A DNA stretch of 23,582 nucleotides from positions 1 through 23,582 of the forward strand of contig CABPSV020000104.1 of the NCBI GenBank assembly GCA_902459845.2, given 5' to 3'. This DNA comes from Hepatocystis sp. ex Piliocolobus tephrosceles. Taxonomy: Eukaryota > Apicomplexa > Aconoidasida > Haemosporida > Plasmodiidae. The position numbers and the translations under genes are program-made. This document shows, piece by piece, positions 1-10,552 of the stretch (position 1 is the first letter of the stretch; every line of letters starts with the position of its first letter). The notes beneath the pieces are model-generated. The model made no database searches, had not been told where the DNA came from, and saw only the letters and a list, made by a program, of their open reading frames with translations.

Positions 1-343
1 ATGTTTCTTACTTGTCGAAATAAAAAAGATAACTTTTATTTTTATCATATTTTATTTTTTTATTTTGAAGTTAAAAAATTAAAAATGCCTATGAATTGTT
101 TTCCAATTTTATTCATTTATTGTCGGTTTTTACAATTTTTTTATTTTGGTTGATGTTACAAATTTTGCAACGTTGTTATAGCATGAGCTTTGTATTCAAC
201 AAAAAAATTACATGGGAAAAAAAACAAAATAAATAAATAAATAAATAAATAAATTAATATATATAAATAAATAAATAAATTAATATATATATAAATAAAT
301 AAATTAATATATATATAAATAAATATATAAATAAATAAATATA

Positions 344-374
<31 letters not shown>

Positions 375-463
375 AATCGTAAAGTAAAAATAAATAAAAG
401 TGGCCATATGCATATGTTTTACAGCATTTTAATAAAACAATAAAAAATATTTTAATTAAATAG
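1..463. other. AT-rich left flank, no gene called
   Basis: Low-complexity DNA at the window edge. It holds a long AAAT/TA repeat block (listed separately) and short open stretches with no convincing start or domain. On the plus strand a pyrimidine-rich acceptor precedes position 182, with open frames running to about 230. On the minus strand a GTAAC-type donor lies near 155-160. Either could be the edge of an exon of a gene beginning outside the window, but no domain or second anchor supports one. Confidence 0.5.
225..375. repeat. AAAT tetranucleotide / TATATA compound repeat
   Basis: About 150 bases of AAAT units interrupted by short TATATATA runs, several times in the order (AAAT)n-(TA)n. 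The minus-strand frames through it translate to Ile/Tyr/Leu/Phe repeats, which I read as repeat artefacts and not proteins. If the neighbouring exon candidate (464-729) is real, this block would be intronic or upstream of it. Confidence 0.85.
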
Positions 464-729
464 TTAAAAAAATCAGTAACAAATGAAGAAAAAAAAAAAA
501 CATATATCATGTAAATTTTAATGTAATCACTATTATAATTGCTATGAATAAAATAAAAATGGCTGTTAGGTTGATATAACATCATACCACGTTATGTTTT
601 TTTGTCATTTTTGTACCTTTCTAGCATAAATGGCCTCTTTCGAAACAAAATTTCTGACGTTATAAAGGTATATATATATATTGCACGGTTTTAATGTTAT
701 ACTTTTTTCTTTTTTTCAAGTTAATATAA
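464..729 (+). CDS. Candidate 3' exon chain of an unknown gene (weak)
   Basis: Three exon-like pieces join without breaking frame: 464-510 after an AAATAG acceptor and before a GTAAAT donor, 625-667 after TACCTTTCTAG and before GTATAT, and 721-729 after TTTTTTTCAAG. The joined reading is Lys-rich, continues as INGLFRNKISDVIK and stops at TAA 727-729, giving about 33 residues. The middle piece is clearly richer in G+C than its surroundings and has the best splice signals. No family is recognised and no start or upstream exon was found, so this would be the tail of a gene that begins before 464 or outside the window. Chance alignment of splice-like signals in such AT-rich DNA is quite possible. 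Confidence 0.25.
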
Positions 730-1430
730 TTCTTTGAAGAAATAAGAGGTGATACGATTTGTTAACTTATGTATATTTATATATATATATATATATATAT
801 ACATATGGCCTTCTTTTAAATATTACCATCTTCTGTTTTAAGCTCAAATTGTTATAAATTTTTTATTTAATAAATGACATGTTTTATGCTTTAATAGTTA
901 ATTTTTTTTTATTTATTACATATTAATTAGTTATTTTCCGGGACAAATTAATTCTTCATTTTTAAATACAAATTAATTAATTAATTAATTAATTCTTTTA
1001 TTTTATTTTTTTTAACACTTTTTGGATGTATTGGGTTTAACTTTTTTTATTTTATAAAGTGTAGCCTACTCGAAAAAAAAAAGTTGTTTTATTCTTAACA
1101 AAGAGACCTTAATAAAAATATATATATATGTATATATTTTTATAAAGCTTATTACGTTATCATTTGTTCAAATGTATAACGTTCATTTTAATACAAGTCG
1201 CCTTACTTGATTCTTATCAATATAGCAAAACATGACCAATAACTAAAGGCAACATTTATACGTACATACATACATATATACATACATACGCACATACATG
1301 TATATCTATAATCTGTATAAAAGGCCTTTAATATATACAAGTATATACAAGTAAATTAAAATATACCTATATTACTAATAACATCAGTTATGAAAAATAA
1401 AAAAAAATAAATTGTAAAAAAAGAAAAAAA
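730..1430. other. Intergenic, probable 5' flank of the 1431 gene
   Basis: TA microsatellite at about 777-800, TTAA repeats near 970-992, ACAT/ATAC repeats near 1261-1290 and A-tracts just before 1431. No coding signal was recognised. Probably promoter and 5' UTR of the plus-strand gene that follows; no specific motif can be named. Confidence 0.6.
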
Positions 1431-2494
1431 ATGTTATCACGAAAATGTCTTTGGAGCAGAAACTCATGCTGTTTGTCTTTTATACCGATGAGGGCCCCAT
1501 TAAAAAAAAAAAACATACAAGAAAAGAAAAAAAAAAAAGAAAAGTAAGTTCATTTTTTTATTTAAAAAGAAGTATTCGTACAAATGTTATATAAGTGTAT
1601 GAATAAATACTTGTTTATATACATAATTTTGCCTAAACTAAGTAATTACTGGTTTTTTTTTTTAAATAATGCATTTTTGCCACATTTTAGCAACTATTAA
1701 TACGTTTAATTTGTAACTTATTATTTGTGTTTTGTCTGTTTGTTCGTCTTTCCGCTTATTGATTGATTGATTTATTTATTTATTTATTTATTTTGTTTGT
1801 TTGTTTTTTTTTTTTTTTTTTTTTTTTTTTTTGAAAGTCTCGAAAATAGAGACAAGTTAGAAGAAACGAGATACTTACCATATATCCCTCCTGCGTATGT
1901 ACATGATACTGTATCTTTTTTTAAAGATAAAACAAAAGTAGACATTTTATTGTCTTTAATTTTCAGTCCACAAAATGCAACAGATTCTTATGAAGACAGA
2001 GTAGAATATCAAAAAAATTTTGAAATTTATCAAATTTTGAAAGAAGTAAGAAGTACTTTCACACATATATATATTATGTATACATTATGTATATATTATA
2101 TATATATATTAGGTATCCATATTTTCGTATGTTTCCCTTTTTTTTTTAGAAAGAAGAAAAAAAATATGAAAAGCATTTAGAAAGAATGAAAGAAAGAGTT
2201 TACAAGGCAATCGCAATGTTGCCTGAAGAACTATACGATGAAAGCATTAAACAAGGAGAATATTTTGACAATAAAGATATTCAATTTGGATTAAAATATG
2301 AAAACGATTTGTTAAAAAAATTAAGTAATTATAAGAAAAAGCTATTACATGTATATAAAATTTTACTTTATTTAAGATACCCCTTTTATTTAATAAAAAA
2401 AAAAAACCCTATGTTATTTTATATAAGTGAAAGTAAAGCCATAACCAGACAAAAACAAATAAATTCACAAAAGAAAAAATTAAAAAAAAAATAA
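1431..2494 (+). CDS. Small basic protein with mitochondrial-type leader, function unknown
   Basis: Three exons: 1431-1543, 1838-2045 and 2150-2494, with introns bounded by GTAAGT...GAAAG and GTAAGA...TTTTTTTAG. Phases match at both joins, giving about 221 residues. The first exon encodes MLSRKCLWSRNSCCLSFIPM, rich in Arg/Ser and Cys and without acidic residues, which looks like a mitochondrial targeting peptide. A Lys run follows. The second exon has the motif RYLPYIPPAYVHDTVSFFKD. The third starts with a charged helix (about residues 108-125) and contains the motif AIAMLPEELYDES before ending in poly-Lys. I do not recognise the family. A mitochondrial ribosomal subunit or assembly factor would fit size, charge and leader, but that is inference. 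The last part of exon 3 (from about 2350) is AT-rich and may contain an unrecognised intron, so the C-terminus is uncertain. An ATG at 1445 opens another frame that cannot join exon 2. Confidence 0.7.
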
Positions 2495-2927
2495 AACCTA
2501 TATAATTATATTACTATAAAAAAAAAAAAAAATAGGAAGTAAGTATAAATTTTTATTTATGCCATATTTTAAGAATGAATTGGCTGATGTAAAAAAAAAA
2601 TAAAAAAAAAAAAGAAGTACCACTATCCAAGCAAAATGAAAGTCATGAGTTAAATAAAAATAAAAAACAAACAATATGTATGTAATTTTGATAAATATGG
2701 ATATATATGTGTAAATTTTAGTCATAAATTTGCATTTAAATGTTTTTATGTCGGAGTGAACAATTAAGAGAAACATAGAATAACTGCTACATAAGAAAAA
2801 GTTAAACAGATAAATAAAACAAATAAATGAAACAATTAAATGAAATAAATAGCTGAAATAAAAAAAATAATTAAGTAAATAGATAAAATAATTAGGTAAA
2901 TATAAAAGGAAAATAAAAGTCATGACT
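2495..2927. other. Convergent intergenic region
   Basis: Separates the 3' ends of the plus-strand gene ending at 2494 and the minus-strand gene ending at 2928. It contains A-tracts and AAAT-type repeats. A short open stretch near 2561-2605 on the plus strand begins MPYFKNELADVKK, but it has no splice signal that links it in phase to the upstream gene. Transcription terminators are not recognisable in this kind of genome. Confidence 0.55.
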
Positions 2928-3227
2928 TCAAACTTCTTCATCACTTTCTTCATGTTTCTTTAAAAAAAAAATAAATAAATAGACAAATATATAAATAAAC
3001 AAATAAATAAATAAATAAATAAATAAGTAAATAAATAAATAAATAAATAAAATAAGAAAGTTAAACATAATATTGAAGTGTTGTATAAGTTTTTATATAC
3101 TAGTGTGATTTCTTTTATATTTTTTAAAATTAATATATTTGTTTTTGTACAAAATTATTATCAAAAACATTGTTTTTGTTCTGTTTTATCATATTACATT
3201 TTGTTTATTTTGTTATGTCATATTATG

Positions 3228-3279
<52 letters not shown>

Positions 3280-3869
3280 CTTACCATGCTCCTTATAACC
3301 TTCTTTTTAAATAAAAATTTTTCCAAGTATTTTGTTTTAAAGTCATCTCTATCTATATATTGAAAATAAAAATTTAGGAATGTTTAAAAAGACGTATGTG
3401 TTAATATTGTGTAAACATATATGTATATATTTATTTATTTTTATACTCTTATTCGTATTACTTCCAAACTCTTCAAATCCAATACACGTTTGAACGAGAA
3501 CACCGTCAATAAACAGACACAAGCTTGGTAAAACCTTAATACTTAATTTATTCATAAAAAATAGGCACTTTTTAGCTTCCACTCTGAAAAAAAGAAAAAG
3601 AAAAAAAAGTGTTAGTAAAAGAAAAAAAAAAAAAAAGACTTAAAAAATGTTGCATATTCTGTTCCAAGTTGTATGTATGTAATATATATATATATATATA
3701 TATAACTTTTTTTTTTTTTTTTTTTTTCTTATTGATTTGATTACTTAATGAACTTTGTTCCTAAATGTATATTTGCTAATCTAATTAAATGGGTATGCAA
3801 AATGTGACAACGTTTGAAATCGTTGTCATAAAAATGGCATACCTGTTTTGGGAGTAAAATGAATAAAAA

Positions 3870-3900
<31 letters not shown>

Positions 3901-4941
3901 TATATGTGTATACGTGAATATGTATATGTATACATATATACATAGGTATATTATAACACATGATTTACCACACAACAGTTTTTTAAAACATATGGTAAAA
4001 AATCTTTTTCATCGACATCAATATAAACCCCATCTTTTTTTAACTCCATTTTTTTCTGTTACAAAAAATAAAATAAAAACAATTAATGAAGAAACAAATA
4101 AAGTTTAATAACATAAGAACTGAAAAAAAAAAATTATTATTTATTTGTTTTTTTCAACGTTGTCTTAATGTTATCTTTAACTATTTTACACTTTTTTTTT
4201 AAGTTTCTTTTCGTCTTTTTTTTCGTTTTTTTTTCTCTTTTCAGTTTTCTATTTTTCCATTTTGTTTTTCTTACTTTAAGCTGCATCAATCTTTTTTCCC
4301 GCCATTTTCTAATTTCCTCATCATCACTATTTTCATCTACTGTAAACAATTTATGTTAAATTTTATATAACATAAAAATTTATTTATTTTTATATTAGAT
4401 ATAACATATAATAATATAAACAGAAAGGTTGGCTATCAGTAACCATATGCAAAGGTATAAACCGATAACACCATATTAATGTATACATAATATATATATA
4501 TATATATATGTGTATGATGAATTATAACTAATACGGTTTTTACAATTTATTATTAGTTTATTTAATTTTATATACCTAAAGTAGTATTTTTTTCGTCGTG
4601 GTTTTTTTCGAGCTCATTCAAAACACATACACTCTGTTCAAATTCATTTTGTTCATTAACAATGTTACGCTCTTTTTTAATGTCATCTTTAGCCTTTGTC
4701 TGTATGTATGTAAGATAAAAAAAAGAAACATACTTCATGAAACATATTACATAGTTTTTTTTTTAACAATTATTACTGTGGGTTATGAAAAAATATAAGT
4801 TTGTGAATATGTGCTAACATATGTATGTACACATATATATACATGCATAGGCGAATTTATTTAATTTGCATATCTGTATAGACATGACATTACTAATGTA
4901 AGGGATGTGCATATATCAGTTAATTTATTTTTGGGAAACAT
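2928..4941 (-). CDS. TXNDC9 / phosducin-like protein 3 homologue (thioredoxin-like, CCT cofactor family)
   Basis: Reconstructed as eight exons on the minus strand: 4894-4941, 4576-4699, 4275-4339, 3969-4055, 3745-3842, 3462-3583, 3285-3352 and 2928-2957. All joins have GT/AG borders and matching phases, giving 213 residues; the family is usually about 210-230. The N-terminal helix carries DENSDDEEIRKWREKRL, as in the family. The thioredoxin-like fold follows: VYIDVDEKDFL, VCHFYDNDFKRC, IHLGTKFIK, then LSIKVLPSLCLFIDGVLV, GFEEFGNRDDFKT and a short acidic tail HEESDEEV. As in TXNDC9 relatives there is no CxxC redox centre; only the Cys of FKRC remains at that site. Known relatives bind the CCT/TRiC chaperonin and modulate tubulin and actin folding in the cytosol. 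The core exons are firm. The first exon (starting MFPKNKLTDICTS) is chosen from its donor and phase and is less sure. TA microsatellites sit in several introns, notably 3230-3277 and 3882-3905. Confidence 0.88.
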
Positions 4942-5173
4942 TCTGAAATATTATCTGACTTAACAAATTTATTTTACAAAAATTATCACAATTCAAATTT
5001 TTTGTTTTAAATTTTTTTTTTTTTTAAATAAAAGTGTTATATTAGAGAAAAAGAATAAAAAAAAAAGAAAATGATATATGCTTAAAATAATGGCTTAATT
5101 TTATATATACATTTTTTTAATTTAAATTTTCAATTTGTACATGGTTATTAAAACTAAACAAAAATAAATTATT

Positions 5174-5209
<36 letters not shown>

Positions 5210-5239
5210 TTATACATATATACATGCCTGCATATATAC

Positions 5240-5289
<50 letters not shown>

Positions 5290-5993
5290 CTATGCAGAAA
5301 TAAAGAAAAAATTGTACTGAGGGAAAATTCATGCAGAAAAAACAAACATGTGCTATACAATTATATAATAATAAGCTTTATAAATAAATTAACAAATACA
5401 TAAAAAACAAAAGTTTTAATTCAAATGTATTAAATTTTAGATAAAAAAAAAAAAAAAAAAAAATATTAAATTAATACAAATATTTATAAATTAATTATTC
5501 GTGTTTTATTTTTTAATTAATTTTACATTAAAATAAAAAACAATTATTTTATAGCCCCAACATTTATATATAATAACCTAATGCAGTTCTTCGATATATA
5601 TACATATATATATATATATGTATATATATAATATATTTTACATGAGGTAACTAACATTTAGGATTAAGTATTATACATATAGAACTAATAAGTTAGTTCT
5701 ATTTATAATTTCATCATTTTGTATTTGTTATAAATACTTCTAATGTTTGTTTGTATAGAAACAACTTTTAAAATATGAAAAAACCACAAACACCTGAAAA
5801 ATACTATCTTGTCCTTGCTGTTATAAATTGCATTTAATAAACTTTTTAAATTTTATTAATTTTTAAAATTTTTTTTTGGAAGTCTTATTTATAAATATAC
5901 ATACATATCCGTATAAGTAATTTTATATTCACTCAAATGGGTCTTAAAAGCGCTTTTTTTAAGACACCTCCAACGTTTTTTAACATGTTTGTG

Positions 5994-6044
<51 letters not shown>

Positions 6045-6138
6045 TCTAAAAATTAATTTAAAAATTAAATTAAAAATGGATTAAAAAATAGCAGACTTAA
6101 AAGTTAATTTGGTGAATTATATATACTAATTTGACTAA
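4942..6138. other. Intergenic region, 5' flank of the TXNDC9-like gene and 3' flank of the transporter
   Basis: About 1.2 kb without recognisable coding sequence. Contents: A-tracts at 5178-5206 and 5443-5462, TA and ATAC repeats around 5211-5285 and 5596-5630, and a 48-base T-tract (5995-6042). Short open frames here are homopolymer translations. A likely place for the minus-strand promoter of the TXNDC9-like gene, though no motif can be pointed to. Confidence 0.6.
5995..6042. repeat. T48 homopolymer tract
   Basis: Uninterrupted run of 48 T on the plus strand, just beyond the 3' end of the transporter gene. Length at such tracts is unreliable in sequencing and assembly, so the exact number should not be trusted. 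Confidence 0.9.
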
Positions 6139-7143
6139 CTATATATTTTTTTCCTTTTCAGTAGTATAACTTATTCTCCATTCTTCTAAGGGAAAGTTCT
6201 ATACAAGTGAAAAAAAAAAAAAAATAAATAATTAAAATGGTAAAAAAAATGGTAAAAAAAATGAAAAATAAAAGGTGAGATTTTTTTTTTTTGTTAAAAA
6301 ACTAATCGGTTATCTTATTTTTAGTATAATGTAAGATGTAAAAATATTAACACATGTACATTTTGATCATTTTATTGTTTTTGTTTAATATTTGTGCTTA
6401 CTTGGAGGTTTTTTAAGCAATTTAAAATGAACTTATGAATTAGTAGGCCAATTAATAAAGAAATAATCATTTGCACATAAAAACCATCTATTAATACACA
6501 CTTTCCTGAAGTAGAAAAAAATAAATTAAATAAATGCATAAATAAATGAATAAATAATCATATCGGTATTTGTTTTTTTCTGTTCCTGTATATTTATGTA
6601 TTACATTTATACAAATATATAGGTGTAAAATGTGAACGAATAATTAAGATAAGAAAAAAAATGCATATGTAATGCAAAATCATAGAAAAAAAAATTAGTT
6701 ATTAAAAAAAAAAAAAAAAAAAAAAAAAATTTATGTGTTACCTTTGAAACATACTGTTTTGTCCGTATAGTCAAACATGAGCAAAAATATGGCTGACCAC
6801 TAAAAAATGAAAAATAAGAAAAATGTAAAATAAGGATAAAATGTAAATACATATTATACAAACGTAACTAAATTAGGAACAAAAAAATGCGACTATATAA
6901 TCAATGTTAGTTTTATGTTCATTTAGGTTTACTTATTCTTATTTATGTTTACTTATGCTCATTTTTTTTATTTTATTATTTTTCTTATTACATGCGATCC
7001 CAGGTTATTAATGGTATTTAAAAATGTCATGTACGTACCACCTATATGAGGGTCTGAAACGATATTCGAGAAATTCATCTACAAGAGAAAAAAAAAAAAA
7101 AATAAAATAAAAAAAAGTATATACATATTTATAAGTTAAATGT

Positions 7144-7182
<39 letters not shown>

Positions 7183-8120
7183 TATTTTAAGTGTAGGTTT
7201 GTAAATGATAAATGTAGGGATAGATTAGTAGTAGCTTTACCGATGATACTGTCATGATATCAATACATAAATGATTAAATACTTGTGCTAGGAAAATATA
7301 TAAATAGTAGGAATAAAAAGAAAATGGATACAAATGAAATTTATTAGAATAAACATAGTGTGTTATTGGTAATAATGTGGATAAAATCAGATTGGAAATA
7401 TATCTTAATATATATCCATAATAAAAAATATTTAACGGTTTACTACTTTTTATAATTTTCCCTATAATAGCTGGTGATATTATTGATAGTGGTATAAAAA
7501 AAGGATTAAATATGGCGAACTCTTCTTTAGTTATACCTCTTTTTAACATTTTTAAATTAGTTCCTACTTCTACAGATGCGAATGGTAAACGGTTTATTAA
7601 AAATAACATTATAAATATTTTCATTGGAGGTAAAAATATAATTTCATATAAATTTTTATATGTTTCTTTAGCTATACAATACGAGTTCTGTTTATTACTA
7701 TTATCACACATGTTATTGTCACACAATATATTATTATTATTATTCGTGTCATCGGTTATAGCATTATAACTAACACAATTATTTGCTGATAATTTTTTTA
7801 TAGTTTTAATCTGATTATTAGGGTGAACATGTGCTACTTCTGATTTAAAAAAAGTTAATAACGTTATAATTAAAATAAATATTCCCCATGATTTCAAAAA
7901 AATATTCATATCAACAAAGGGTTGAAATGTTGGATATAAAAGATCCATATTATTATATAAATCTTTGTAATAATTTGATTCACTGAATATTAAGTGCATA
8001 TATTTTACATATTTTTTGAATAAACTAAAACAAGTATGTTTGTTGTTTAGTGTCAAAAATGATAACTGCGACACACAGTACCCTATATTTTGTCCTAATA
8101 CATTACAGGTTGATGCTAAT
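6139..8120 (-). CDS. Acetyl-CoA transporter (SLC33A1 family), 5'-truncated
   Basis: Five minus-strand exons: 7241-8120, 6992-7078, 6742-6799, 6402-6505 and 6139-6198, all with GT/AG borders and matching phases, stop TAG at 6139-6141. The product is the C-terminal half of the SLC33A1 major-facilitator-like family, which imports acetyl-CoA into the ER/Golgi lumen. Family landmarks in order: LASTCNVLGQNIGY, a TM segment ending LLTFFKS, NRLPFASVEVGTNLKMLKRG with KEEFAIFNPFFIPLSIISP, SSMNFSNIVSDPHIGGTYMT with FLNTINNLGS, WSAIFLLMFDYTDKT, and KCVLIDGFYVQMIIS near the end. An Asn-rich loop (NNNNN) is inserted between the ASTCN and NRLPF regions. The first exon begins at a splice acceptor (TTTCTACTAG, 8121-8130) with one base of a split codon. 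The N-terminal part of the family, roughly 250 or more residues with the first TM helices, is therefore missing. Upstream lies only the ATACAT repeat and then ALAS. Either the assembly is misjoined there or the gene is broken. The ATG at 8174-8176 is not a credible start because it reads through the acceptor tract. Confidence 0.9.
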
Positions 8121-8199
8121 CTAGTAGAAAAAAAAATAGAATAAAAAAATAAAATAAAACGCTTAAAAATAGTCACTAAATGGTGTATATCTATGTGTG

Positions 8200-8472
<273 letters not shown>

Positions 8473-8481
8473 GTGTCTTAC

Positions 8482-10358
8482 CTCGGAACCGTCGGGTAAT
8501 TAATAGGCTGTATGTATATGTCGTAATCGTGCTTTAGCTCGTCACATATTTTCTTACATTTGTCGGCACAGTTAATTAAAGCAACAACAATGTGTGTTCG
8601 ATTATTTATAATTTCTATTCCCATTTCTGTTAATTTCTGTTTAGTTTTTTTAACAACATTTTGAAATTTAAGTCTTAAATTTATATCATTTTGAATAATG
8701 TGTATAGCTTCAGCAGCAGTATTAATATTAACAGGAGTTAAAGAAGTGGTAAAAATAAAATGAGATGAATAAGACCTAATAACATCAATAAAATATTTAT
8801 TAGCACAAATAAAACCACCTAATGAGCCGATAGCTTTTGATAAAGTACCATTAATTACATCTATTTGGTTACATAATTTTAATTCTTCTACATATCCCGA
8901 TCCTTTATTTCCATATAAACCAACTGCATGTACTTCATCAATATATGTTAATGTATTATATTTTTTTGCTAATTTAATAATTTGAGGAATATTTGAAGTA
9001 TTTCCTGTCATACTATAAACAGATTCAAATACAATCATAACTTTTCTATTTTTTAATTCGTTATCTGTTCTTATAGTTTTTAAAATACGTTCTAAATCTT
9101 TCATATCATTATGTTTAAAAATATATTTCATGCATCTAGATTCTCTCATTCCATTTATCATAGAAGCATGATTCATCTCATCAGATACATAAATTAAATT
9201 AAGTAGTTTACCTAATGTTTCTAATGCTCCTAAATTTGCAATATAACCAGACGTAAATAATAAAGCAGATTCTTTATTATACCATTTAGCTAATATATAT
9301 TCTAATTGTGTATGATTTAATAAACTTCCTGATATATTTCTAGTACCTCCACTACTATTTCCTATTTTTTTAAGAGTTTCAATCCCAACATCTATAACTC
9401 TTTTATCATTAGATAAACATAAATAATCATTGGAACACCAAACAACAGTTTTTTTACTCGTGATCATTTGTTTGTAATTATTATAGTTTAGATCATAAAG
9501 GTTGTTCACATTGGGATTTGTAAAATTGTTATTTTTTGTAACTATTTCATTATTGTTAATAGGTACAGTACCAGCTTCATTTTTATCTATCTCCTCAAGA
9601 ATATTATTAAACGGGTTAAACATTTTATATCCTGTATTCCCAACATATTTAATATAACCATTTTTCATATAAGAATTATAAAAAGATTCTAATGCTAATT
9701 CATTATTCTCAATAGATACATTAGGATAATTTTTACGTAATTTATTTAATATATTAAACACCCTATAGTTTTTATTTAAAAATAATTTATTTATTAAACC
9801 TTTTAAAGCATCATTACATTCATTTTGAAATAAAGTATATGTACTTCCTAAATTATTTATCGTATTTTCCATTTTTAATTTCATTACTTCATATGATTCT
9901 TGTTTTGAAATGTTTGTTAATCCATTATTAATTATACATCCTGAACATGTATGGTTACTATTGTAAACATTGTTAGAAGTATCAATGTTGGTACTATGGT
10001 TAATATTATCGTTGTCGTTGTACTGTGAAAAATTTGGAATTTTTTTGTCTGACAAACTATTATCATCATATTTTTTGTTGAGTATATCAAATTGCTGACT
10101 AATGGATTTATTCAACATATATTTTTCACTCACATTACATGCTCTTAATATTTTAGAAAGGTTAATCTTAGATTTGTTATCTATTATTATTACTTGTTTT
10201 TTATTTATGACTTTCCCTACAGGGCATAAATTAGCCATAACTGATAAAACCACATTATTTTTACTTTTGTAATTTTTGTTTAATACTCGAATATTTTTAA
10301 CAAATGGGCAGTACTTTTGAATTTCGTCAATGCTTACTTTCAATGCTATTTTCTTTCT

Positions 10359-10361
<3 letters not shown>
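8482..10361 (-). CDS. ALAS: 5-aminolevulinate synthase, 3'-truncated at an intron donor
   Basis: First enzyme of haem synthesis: condenses glycine and succinyl-CoA to 5-aminolevulinate, PLP-dependent, in the mitochondrion. One exon of 1880 bases encodes 626 residues plus two bases. The N-terminal leader holds two Cys-Pro motifs (YCPFV at Cys18, LCPVG at Cys46) like the haem-regulatory motifs of animal ALAS. A low-complexity Asn-rich linker follows, then the catalytic core: WCSNDYLCLS, SGSLLNHTQLE, LLFTSGYIANLGALE, DEMNHASM, IDEVHAVGLYG (Asp475, His478) and TLSKAIGSLGGF with the PLP lysine near 509. The open frame ends at PINYPTVPR followed by TAA, but that TAA is part of a donor (AG^GTAAGAC, 8480-8481). 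The family always continues with a Gly-rich C-terminal segment of about 50 residues, which is absent. No matching exon lies between here and 8120. The start is the ATG that directly follows a 28-base A-tract. Confidence 0.95.

Positions 10362-10389
<28 letters not shown>
10362..10389 (-). promoter_or_regulatory. A28 leader abutting the ALAS start codon
   Basis: On the coding strand 28 consecutive A precede the ATG with no spacer. The ankyrin gene shows the same arrangement (16500-16522). It may simply reflect A-rich Plasmodium 5' UTRs, or may influence initiation; the sequence does not decide. Confidence 0.4.
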
Positions 10390-10392
<3 letters not shown>

Positions 10393-10482
10393 TTATTTTT
10401 TAAATAATTTGTTACTTTTATTTTGTGTTTAAAAATGAAGGGAGTTAATGAATAACTGAACTACTATCGATTTCTATGCGCA

Positions 10483-10552
10483 TATGTATATATAAATATG
10501 TATATATAAATATGTATATATAAATATGTATATATAAATATGTATATATAAA
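10483..10552. repeat. 14-bp tandem repeat, 5 copies
   Basis: Five consecutive perfect copies of TATGTATATATAAA, followed by a degenerate partial copy. It lies about 120 bases upstream of the ALAS start. Confidence 0.9.

Noticed and set aside
225..375. CRISPR-like or other regular array at the left edge
   Set aside because: It is a simple tetranucleotide and TA repeat with no distinct repeat/spacer structure, in a eukaryotic context.
1445..1550. Frame starting MSLEQKLMLFVFYTD at 1445
   Set aside because: It does not join in phase to the next exon and lacks the leader features; the ATG at 1431 does both.
7512..7769. Plus-strand frame MANSSLVIPLFNIFKLVP...
   Set aside because: Antisense shadow of the transporter's largest exon, which has clear family motifs on the minus strand.
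8121..8176. ATG at 8174-8176 as start of the transporter (MTIFKRFILFFYS...)
   Set aside because: This stretch is the polypyrimidine tract and acceptor of an intron; family similarity begins exactly after the AG at 8121-8122, and the family needs a much longer N-terminus.
8478..8481. TAA after PTVPR as the true stop of ALAS
   Set aside because: The TAA lies within a GTAAGAC donor, and the family continues past this motif with a conserved Gly-containing segment.
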